DNA of 64,000 bases from Pleodorina starrii. Taxonomy: Eukaryota; Chlorophyta; Chlorophyceae; Chlamydomonadales; Volvocaceae. The notes below the pieces were generated by a model. It saw nothing but the letters and a program-made list of their open reading frames with translations. It was not told the DNA's origin and searched no databases. How positions within the stretch are numbered: position 1 is the stretch's first letter; every line of letters starts with the position of its first letter. Positions 55,501-64,000 of the stretch are shown here, one piece after another. Where the stretch lies: contig BRXU01000002.1 of assembly GCA_030267565.1 (NCBI GenBank), forward strand, positions 8,437,001 to 8,501,000. Direction: 5' to 3'. The position numbers and the translations under genes are program-made.

Positions 55501-58500
55501 GATCTCGGTAAGGCGCTGAACGTCCACGGACGGCCGTCTGCGCGTGCGTCAGGTGACCCGTGGGTCGTCGTGCCGGGGCCGTGGTGCGCCGGACCGCGGT
55601 CCGCGGCGGTGCGTTTGTCATCTCCCAAAGCACTCCATGCACCGCATCTTCCTACATGGGGCATTGCAATGACGAATTGCGCTCTCAAGCCTCGTGTCAT
55701 CGAGAGCACAGCTGGTCCTTGTGTGTTGAAAACAACACACAAGGACCCACTCTTTCTCTCACACCCCTTTCTCCCTCTCACGCTGCTCTCTCCGAAACCA
55801 GTCCGATGTCACCGGCCCCACCGCCCCCCTCGCTCCCCCGCCCCCCTTTTCCGATCAGGCCTATGGGCACCAGGAGCTCTCCAACCTGCTGTGGGCGGTT
55901 GCCAAATTAGGATACGTCCACCAGCCCCTGCTGGCGGCAGCGGCTGCCACGGCAGCCAGGCAGCTGGAGGCGGAGGAGGGCAGGGAGGGGGGCCGCGGTG
56001 TGGACATCTCCGGGAGCGGTGGCGGAGGCAACACCAGCAGCAGCACCCGCAGCACCAGCAGCGTTGGCAGCCGCGCCATTGGCAGCAGCAGTAGCAGTAG
56101 CGGTGGTGGTGGTGGCAGCGGCGGGAGAGGGTACCCGGGGGGTCGCTGGACGGGCCAGTCGATTTCAACCGTCCTCTGGGCGTTCGCCAGCCTGGGGGTC
56201 GCGCCGGGAGCCGAGTGCTTGCAGCAGGTAGGGTGTGAAGAGGGTGTGCGTGGATGTGTGTGTATGTGCGTGTGTGTGTGTGTATGTGTGTGTGTGTTTG
56301 TGCTATCGACAATGACCTTATCAGGGGGAAAGCAAGGCAAGGCTCCTGCCCTGCCCTTCGCGCACCGTTGCATGAACGCGTGTGCCCCCACCACGCACGC
56401 TCCCTCGGCCGTCGGCCCCGTGCGCCCAACCCACCCAACCAACCCCAACCCCAACCCCAACACCCCCACCCCACCCGCACACACCCGCACACACGCGCAA
56501 ATACACACACACGCCCGCCCGCCCGCCCCCCCCAGGCTTGTCGTCACCTGTCCTCCCTGGAGCTCCTCTCCCAGCTGGACCTCCAGGGGCTGGCCAACAC
56601 GGCCTGGGCCCTGGCCTCCCTGGAGCACCGGGATACGTGCCTGCTGGCGGCGGTGGAGAGGGAGGTGGTGGCCAGGATGAGGGAGGCGGAGGCGGCAGGG
56701 GTGGAGGCGGGGGCGGCAGCGAGCGACGGCGCGGAGGGGCGACGGGAGGAGGAGGGGGAGGAGGGGACGCGGCGCAGCAGCAGCGGCAGGTGGGGGCGGC
56801 GTGGTGGGGGTTTTGCGAGATTGCGACCGGCTCGGTTCGGTTGGGGTGATGGCTGTGTGGATGATGCTTTTGCTCATCGACCGCTTCGGTGGGGCCTTGC
56901 CCCCTAGAGGAAGTCCGTATCACCAGGGTGCCCGCATCAACAGAATCCTGTTGGTCGTCGTCGTCGTCGTCGTCGTTATGGTCTCCGGCTTCCGTTCTTA
57001 TGTCCCAGCCAACCACGCCAACCACCTGCCCCTATTTATTTTCCTTTTCTCCGGACCGTCCATTGGCAAATGTGCTGACCCACACTGGTCCACCGACCCA
57101 CCGACCCACCCATCGACCCACCGACCCACCCACCCACCCACCCCCGCAGGCCGCCCCTCCGCCCTCAGCCCCTTGCCGACCTGCTGTGGGCCTACGCCTC
57201 CCTGGACCACCCCGCCCCGGACCTCTTCGCCTCACTGCTACCCCTCCTGGAGCGCCGCCTGCCACTGGGCCAGTTCAGCAACGCGCAGCTGGCGGCATGC
57301 GTCTGGGCGGCGGCGGCGGCGGGAGTGTACGACAGTCGGCTGATGGACCTGGTCGCGGAGCATGTCTGCGAGCACCGCCTGCCGTACCTGCGGCCGCGGG
57401 AGCTGGCGAGCCTGGCTTGGGGCTTTGGCGAGTTGGGCCACGCGCACCGACGGCTCTTCGACGGCCTGGTGTCGTACACGGTGTCGTACGTGTGGCCCGT
57501 CGACGACGCCAGCGCGCTGACGCTGTCGGACCTGGCGGCGGTTTGCGCCGCCGCCGGCGTCTTCGGCTGGCGGTACCAGCTGCTGCTTGATGCGGTCGAG
57601 CGGCGGCTGAGTGGGATGGGGGCGGGTCGGCCGGTGGGCGGCACCTCGGCGGCGCCGGCGCCGGCAGCGGGTCGAGCCCGTTTTGCGGCGCCGGCGGCGG
57701 CGGCAGGTGGCAACATCAGCGGCAACCCAGCGGCACCGGTGGCGGCGGCGGCAGTTCCGGGCAGAAGCGCGGCGAAGGCGCCGGCGTCGGCGTCGTCATA
57801 TTATTCGGCTCGTGACTTGTGCACCCTGGCTTGGGGCCTGAGCCTGGTGGGGGGTTGCGGGCCGGTGGTGTGGGGCCGACTGGTGGGGCTGCTGGGGGCG
57901 GTGCTGGAGGAGCAGGGGGGCGGCGACCTCCTCCTCGGAGGGGGCATCGCGGATGAGGAGCTGGCGCAGCTGTACCAGGTGGGGAGGGGAGGGGGTAGTG
58001 GGCGGCGGATGGGTTGAGATGGTGGGGGAGGGGTGGGATAACATGGAGAGGAGGAGGAGGCGGTGACACGGCCGGTACCTGTATCTGTAGGCGCCTGGAA
58101 GATGTGTTCAGTACGGGGGAAAGGGGCGTGTCGGGGGGGGGAGGGTTGGGTAGAGAAAGAAGGTGCCGCAGGGAAGGAACGCAGATGGCGGGTCGGGAGG
58201 GGTTGCCTGTTCAGGAGCGAGGCGAGGATAGCGACAGCGGGAGCAGCTAGCCCAGCCCGGCATCGAAACACCCCAGCCAACCAACCAATCAACCAACCTC
58301 GCTGAACCCTCCCACCCATCCTCACACACTCAGCAGTGCCCAAACGTTGACACCCAACCCCCCTCCCCCCCCTCCGATCTCAACACCCTTCCCCAACACC
58401 CGGCCCCAACACCCGGCCCCCGACCTCCGACCTCCGATCTCCGACCTCTTACTGACGTATCCTGTTTATCCCCCCGACCTCCGACCTCCGCGCACACGTG

Positions 58501-60292
58501 CACACATTCACACATACACACACACCCAACCACAACCACCGGATGCAGGCCTATCTCCACGTCCGACTGGACCACCCCACCGCCGTCCTGGCTTTCGGGC
58601 CGCCGGGGCTGCTGCACCGCGGCGCCGAGGCGCTGCGGCGGCGCTGCACCCGCCAACAGCAGCAGCAGCAGCAGCAGCAGCAGGCGGGGGGTCCTTCCCA
58701 GTCGTCCCCTTGCTCGTCCTTCCAGCGGGAGGTTTCGGAGGCGCTGATCCGACTGGGCCTACGGCACGAAACCCAGGTGGGGGCCTCGTCGGTGGTGGTG
58801 GTGGTGGTGGGCGGGTGTGGGTGTGGGTGTATGGGTGTGCGGGGTGGCAGTGTGGTGGTGGTGGGGGGCACAGGGCCGGATACTTCGACTGCTGCTGCTG
58901 TGGTGGCGGCGGTAGTGGTAGGGTTAGTGGAAGTGCTGCTCAAGTGGTGGCGGCGGCGGCTCCCGGGCCACCTTTCCACCTTTCCACCTTGTCAATGTCA
59001 ATGTCGATGTCGGAGCACAGCCCGGAGGGCTGTCCTCCTTGTCGCACCCGCACCCGCAGTCCCGCACCACCTTATCGGAGTCGGAGCACAGCGCGGAGGG
59101 GCTTGGTCTCGTTAGGGCTGGCTGCGGCCCTAAAGACACACCTGCATCACCAACCCACCCTCTCACTACGGTAGTCACCTTCGTACCTTCGTGCCTTTGT
59201 GCCCTCCCTCCCAATGTCCCAAAGCCCTCCTCACTCTCTCCCAATCGCCTTCTCACTCGCAAACTCTCTCTCCCTCGTCCCTCCGCAGCGGCTCACCGAC
59301 GATGGCCTTTTCCTTTTGGGTGTGGTTTCGGAGGTGGAGGTGGAGGTGCCGGCCGCCAAGGGCCAGGAGGCGCGGCAGCGTGGGCGGCGGGGCGGCGGCG
59401 GCGGTGCGTGGGGCGGGTCGGCCTTGGTTATCGGGGTGATGGCAGCAGGGGACAAACAGGCCGGGCCACGGGCGGGGGGCGAAGGTGGGTTTGGGGAAGG
59501 GTGGAAGGGGCAGAGGAGGAAAGTTGTCCGGAGAGGGAAGCTGACGGGCCAACATACCGGTACCGGTACACAAGAGGTAAAAACTGAAGCCGGAAAATGA
59601 ACACCAGACGGGGCCCCGCGGCAGCGGCTGGAGCCGCCGGACAACAACCGGCTTGGGGGCGGTTGCTGGTTGATTGGGGTGCGGCTGCGCTCGGGATGTG
59701 GTGCAGTCGCCGAAGCAGGTAGTTAGGGAGCCACCGATCGCCGCCCGCCTGCGTGTTCCCATCCCCATCCCCATCCCATTCCATCGTACGCCCAGTTGCC
59801 GCCACGTCGCCCACCCATCATCGTCGGCACCGTCGCTGTCGCCGTCGCCGTCAACGTCGATGTCACCTTTCTCCCCAACGTCTCACATCGCCCCCCGGGT
59901 AGTTGCCCACACCCTCCGCCCCCCCCACCGCCCACAAACTCATCCCCACAGGCCGCCGCAGCAGCAGCCCAACCTCCATCCCCATCCCCACCACCACCAC
60001 GACCACCCCCCAGCAGCAGCATCAGTTCCTCCGCATCGCAGTTGAGGCGGACGGTCCCTGGCACTTCACGTCCAACAGCCGCCAGCCGCTGGGAACCACC
60101 CTGTGCCGCCGCCGCTGCCTGGAGGCCCGCGGATGGGTGGTGGTGAGTGTGCCGTACTGGCGCTGGTACGACATCCCGCCCGGCGACCTGCAGGGCCGGG
60201 AGGCGCTGCTTGCCGAGCTGATGCGGGGGGCGGGACTGGGGCAGGTGCTGGAGGCGGCGGCGGCGGTGAAGGGCAGTTTTAAGAGGGCGTAG
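50442..60292 (+). CDS. Paralog C: OPR/HPR-like helical-repeat protein with C-terminal RAP domain
   Basis: Predicted organelle RNA-binding factor. Thirteen exons: 50442-50649, 50922-51970, 52385-52532, 52988-53380, 53821-54011, 54410-54487, 55313-55507, 55859-56227, 56536-56789, 57150-57978, 58549-58776, 59289-59484 and 59952-60292 (TAG); 1492 residues, all phases close. Exon 1 is a strong organelle leader: about 60 residues rich in Arg, Ala and Pro without acids (MTGTIFRRPVLRISGRRRA at the start). Exon 2 is His/Gln/Ser/Gly-rich low complexity. Then HVNVATALHRLGSCGLQ and about twelve helical repeats (EVANCLWALAKLG, ELSNCLLGLAKLG, ELSNTLWSLAKLN, GLANTAWALASLE, ELASLAWGFGELG). The RAP domain lies at about 1405-1460 (IAVEADGPWHF ... 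VVSVPYWRWYDIPPGDLQG). An extra intron, 59485-59951, splits the linker before the RAP domain; A and B have no intron there. Exon 11 has a poly-Gln run. No close TGTAA was found. Confidence 0.85.
52564..52594. repeat. (CTG)n trinucleotide run
   Basis: About nine CTG units in the intron after paralog C exon 3. Confidence 0.9.
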
Positions 60293-62244
60293 GAGCCCCG
60301 GTAGCCGCTGTAGCACACAACCTCGCCCCAATGGTGGGGCGCGGAGTGTAGAACTGACGGAATTGAGGCGGGTACATCGCGGAAAGGTGAACCGCAGCCG
60401 AGGGGTTGGAGGGGCAATGTACGGCAGTTATTGGGAAGAGAGTGCGGGAGGGCCTCTGTCCCTGCGTGTGAGCCGGTGTGTGAACCTCCGACGGGCTTAC
60501 CGTATTGCGAATGGGGTACGGTATTTTGCAGTTTTGGGGTTTCACGGTGTGCACAGTTGTGTTGAGAAACTCTTATCAGTTCCGGCCAGTTCGGCTCAGT
60601 TGGGTAAGTGTACCGGTGCTGCTGGCTCGCTTGGCGGCTGGTGGGCCTTTTTCAGGGAATGGAGTGGGTCGTGGGGGCCTTGAGAGAGGGGGAGGGGCGA
60701 CGACCGACGAGGTGCCGGTTGACAGGGGCTGGGGAGGACGAGCGAATGTACGTTATTGGTGTTGGGGGGGGACTTGTCAGCTCAGCTTGTCAAGAAGATG
60801 GGTTGGGTACTTGGGTTGCACGGTATGTCGAAGTTTTCAGCGCGTACCAGCACCGTGTTGCGGCCGAAGAGGTGCCGCGCGCGCGCGCGAGAGAGAGAGA
60901 GAGAGTCGACCGGGGCCGGCCGCAGCCCCCGGCAGCTGCGTGAGTAGAGCCTAGGCTTGGCGTGGGAGGACCCCGACCGAGTAGGTTCATGGGGCTGTGC
61001 TGAGGTGGTTTGAGCAGAGCCCTGGAGGAGCCCTGGAGGAGGATAGCCCGATTGGTCCTGGCGGGTGGGGCCCTGGCTGCAATAATGGGCTTTAGAGGTT
61101 TGTGACGAGAAGACTAAGAGAATGGGGGTGGCAGGCTTCTGGGGTGCTGGTTTGTGTGCGACTGCTTCGGCGCCGGTGTGCCGCGCGCGATCTTGTCCAT
61201 TTCATGGCTGAGGTGCTGAGAACCCAGCGCGGATGGAGTGGTCTGCATCACGGAGTGGCGGCAAGTTGGAATTCGCGTTGCGAGGCAGGTGGGTTCCCGG
61301 CATTTCGTGTGCCTTTTGAAGAAGGGCTGCGAAAGATGGCTAGGCATTTTGTAGAGTTTAGTCGCAGGCAAGGCTTTTTTTCTGCGGGCTGCTATCCAAA
61401 GGCCGATTGGGCGACTGCAGGTGCCCTGACAGAGGGCATCGAAATGCAGTCTGGACGTCTCACGGTCTCAGGGCTAGAGACAAATTAGTTGAAGTTCGGT
61501 TGACGGTTGAACGACGCAACGTACGTGATGTGCTGATCTGCTGAAGCCGAGAAGCCCCTTCCATGGGGTGCTTGATCTCGCAACTTGTAACATTGAAGAT
61601 CAAGGGGAATGGGCGTGCCGTGTCGTGGGCACGTGGGGCTAAGCGAGCATTGTCGTATGCATCAGTCAGCCACAGTAGCATAGCGGACAGCGCGGACACA
61701 CGCTTCGTTTGATGTGTAGCCGCCGAAGCATCTCCTTTCCAAAGCATCACCTTTGAATATAGGAGGGAGCCCTGTAACATAGAAAGGGCCCAAACCCAAA
61801 CTTGTTCAAATGTTACAGCTTCCGAATTGCGATTGTAGAAATTACCTTTAAACCGGTACTTGACCATCTGACGATCTCATAAGGTCTTTACTATGATCCT
61901 GGCGGCACCTGTCAACCCGCAAGAATCGTAACTGAGCCATCGGCCCATCGAATGACCCGAGAAAGAATAGTACACGCTTGGGAGTTGTTGCACAACACAT
62001 ACGCTTCACAGTAGATGTAGGCTTAAGAGGGGAGTACAACCACAACAAAAAGGCCGGCGTGTTGCGTGGCTGTCCGTCGTGCGAGGCACTGGAGGGTCCT
62101 CAACACGTAGCCAGTCCTCAGCGCCCCCCTCCCCCTCAAAGCCCCCGCCACACCTGCCGGCAATCGCGTGCATCGGCTGACGTGAACCCTTCGGCTTGGA
62201 ACTCCCCGAACGTCAGCCAGTTCCCTTCCTCTCCCCCCCCCCAG
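60293..62244. other. Intergenic region after paralog C
   Basis: 3' flank of C, then a (GC)n-(GA)n junction at about 60877-60906 and an AT-richer part near 61500-62050 with TGTAA at 61585. A 128-codon frame beginning at 61102 (GTG start) has no recognisable feature and is not called. Confidence 0.45.
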
Positions 62245-63902
62245 CGGTCACCCGGAGAAATGCGCTCCTGGCTGCTGCTCCTGTGCGGCTACAAGCTGCT
62301 GCCCCACGAGGTACGACATTCGCCCGGGGTGTGTGTGTGTGTGAAGGAACGACAGCGTTCAAAGTAGAGGAAAGGTAGAGCCACCCCAAACGCAGCATCC
62401 TCATGAGGGTTCTACTTGACCGAGGGCCATGCCGCCAGCCGTCCTCAAGAAAGCACGGGGGGAAGAGGGGGGGGGGGGCCCTTCCAAAGCTGTCAACGTG
62501 ACAAGGGCCCCGGGACCGAACCATGGGGTGGAGGGCCTCCTTCGGTTCTCTGGATCCCGGGATCGATCCGGGGAGCGATGTGGCATCAGTTGCTGTGTAT
62601 TAGGCGACTCCACAAACATTCGGGGTTCCCAAAACAGAGCACGGAAACGACAGGTGCTTTGTCATATGCGGTGTGGCTACTGGTGAGGTTGCACGTGCAC
62701 CGGCAGTCGGGTCGCCGGCTGTGTGAGCCCCCCTCCCCCTCCCCCTCCCTCAGGGCCACCGGTCAGCCAGTCAGCCGGTCAGCCAGTCAGTCAGTCAGCC
62801 AGTCAGCCAGTCAGCCAGTCAGCCAGTCAGGACGGCTTGCTGCGGCCCGCAGTCCAAAGGGCCGAATCGCCGCTGCACCTCAAAAACGCACCCCGTCACC
62901 CACCCCTGCTGCCGCGGCTCCCCACCGCCCGAGTGCCTTACTATCTCTCCACAGTCACACGCCCACTCCTGCTGCCGCTGCTGCTGCTGCCACGGACTCG
63001 GACTTGGCGCCGCCCTTCGCCCTCCGCCCCCCTCCCCCAGGTTGCGGCGGCACGGCACGGCTTCGCGGCATTTGCGTTCGTGAGCACTCGTGGGGGCTTG
63101 GGGTTGTCCTCAAGGGCCATGTTCCGTGTCCCGTGTGTGTGGTGGTGGTGGTGGGGGGGGGAAATGTACAGCCAGGCCGAAACCCCCGAGACGTTTGCTG
63201 TACAGCCTGGCACCCCCACAGACCCAGTGTGCCCAGTGTGTGCCCAGTCCGGTCCATGCCACGCTGGAGGGCTGCTCCCGCGTCTGCTCTCGCGTCTGCG
63301 GCTGCGGCTGCGGCTGTGCGCCAGTCTGGTCCGATTCCTCACCGGTTTGGGCCACTGCGGTTCACCAGATCGCCACTGCGGAACACAACACCCCCCCTCC
63401 CCCCAACGTCAACATTCATGCCCGCCCTCAGCACCACCAGCACCAGCACCACCAGCAGCAACAGCAGCAGCACCAGCAGCAGCGGCATCACCGCCCCTTA
63501 AGAGCAGCATCACCGGCCCATACACATCAGCACCGCTATCAATACCCCTGCTTGCCGCGGTCCCCCCAGGTCCTGTCTTCCTACTTCATCCTGCTACCGC
63601 TACGAGAGGACGTGGCGTTGACTCTGGGTGGGTGGCTGGGTGGCTGGGTGGGATGTATCTTGGCTGCACCCGCAAAGCCTTTCCTTCGCCGCCCGGCTTC
63701 CGATCCGGATCAGGATCTGGGTTTCCCTCCCTCCCCCTCCCCTCCCCTTCCCTTCCCGGTCCCCGACCCTACCCCGGCCCCCCTCACCCACCCCTCCAGG
63801 CCCCGAGGTACTGCCCCGTCTGTTCACCATGTCTCTGCTGGTGACGGCGCTGACGGCGCCTCTGGTGACAGCCTACGTCGTAAACCCCTCCGTCGGATCC
63901 AG
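62245..63902 (+). CDS. Probable polytopic membrane transporter (MFS-like), N-terminal part, truncated by window end
   Basis: Partial, tentative model: 62245-62310 (contains ATG at 62260), 63570-63627 and 63800-63902, continuing beyond the window. Phases are 0, then 1, then 2, and join cleanly. The predicted start reads MRSWLLLLCGYKLLPHE, then VLSSYFILLPLREDVALTLG, then PEVLPRLFTMSLLVTALTAP plus LVTAYVV. This gives two hydrophobic helices separated by a PLREDVALTLG loop ending in an LPRLF turn. That loop resembles the 'PLRDE-G' first loop of a family of MFS/nucleotide-transporter-like proteins in bacteria and plastid-bearing organisms; this is recalled pattern similarity only. The exon at 63570 also stays open upstream through a His/Gln-rich stretch, so extra coding sequence between 62311 and 63569 is possible. 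The donor at 63903 shows the gene continues. Confidence 0.5.
62756..62832. repeat. GTCAGCCA tandem repeat
   Basis: Units GTCAGCCA/GTCAGTCA are repeated about nine times in the presumed first intron of the transporter gene. Confidence 0.9.
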
Positions 63903-64000
63903 GTGGGGTGGGGCAGTGGTGGGGGTGGAGGTGGTGGGGGTTGGGGGGTGGGGTGCGTCCAGGCAATGGGTTTTAGGGTTTTAGGGTGTTAGGATTGGGC
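63903..64000. repeat. Intron start with telomere-like TTTTAGGG repeats
   Basis: After a G-rich donor side, GGGTTTTAGGGTTTTAGGGT occurs at 63968-63987 in an intron that runs off the window. Confidence 0.8.

Noticed and set aside
61102..61488. 128-codon plus-strand frame after paralog C
   Set aside because: Begins with GTG rather than ATG, has no recognisable motif, no splice context and no paralog elsewhere in the window.
62756..62832. Regularly spaced GTCAGCCA units considered as a CRISPR-like array
   Set aside because: The units are contiguous, with no unique spacers, in a eukaryotic intron: a simple tandem repeat.

Overview
The window looks like nuclear DNA of a chlamydomonadalean (volvocine-type) green alga. 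The evidence is GC-rich sequence, many short introns, interstitial TTTTAGGG repeats (the Chlamydomonas-type telomere unit), TGTAA poly(A) motifs 3' of several genes, a motile-cilium gene, and large repeat proteins ending in a RAP domain. I recognise no bacterial, organellar or viral gene order. All gene models were built by hand from splice sites and reading phase; every complete model sums to a multiple of three.

Layout. At 2160-9762 (minus) is a 12-exon ortholog of the cilium protein ODA10/CCDC151. Divergent from it, at 10376-17892 (plus), is an 11-exon secreted or Golgi-type GT90 (CAP10/DUF821) glycosyltransferase. One of its introns holds an antisense fragment of a Ty3/gypsy chromovirus. 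A gene-poor, repeat-bearing stretch follows (17.9-21.3 kb). Then come an 8-exon gene with a ubiquitin-like fold (21327-25102, plus), a two-exon gene of unknown function (26545-27293, minus) and, divergent from that, CNX3, the MoaC-type molybdenum-cofactor enzyme with a mitochondrial-like leader (27816-29908, plus).

Nearly half of the window (30.8-60.3 kb) is a head-to-tail array of three full-length paralogs, called A, B and C here. Each encodes a protein of about 1300-1500 residues: a leader exon, a low-complexity region, about a dozen OPR/HPR-like helical repeats and a C-terminal RAP domain. Proteins of this architecture act on organelle RNAs. The copies show near-identical patches (gene conversion), two introns cleanly missing from copy B only, an extra intron in copy C, and unrelated leader exons. 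This is the signature of an actively diversifying organelle RNA-binding family, and it is the most interesting system here. The window ends inside a gene for a probable polytopic membrane transporter (62245 onward, plus).

The neighbouring genes do not form one pathway. Besides the array, the main structural theme is a set of short dispersed elements that lie in introns of unrelated genes.
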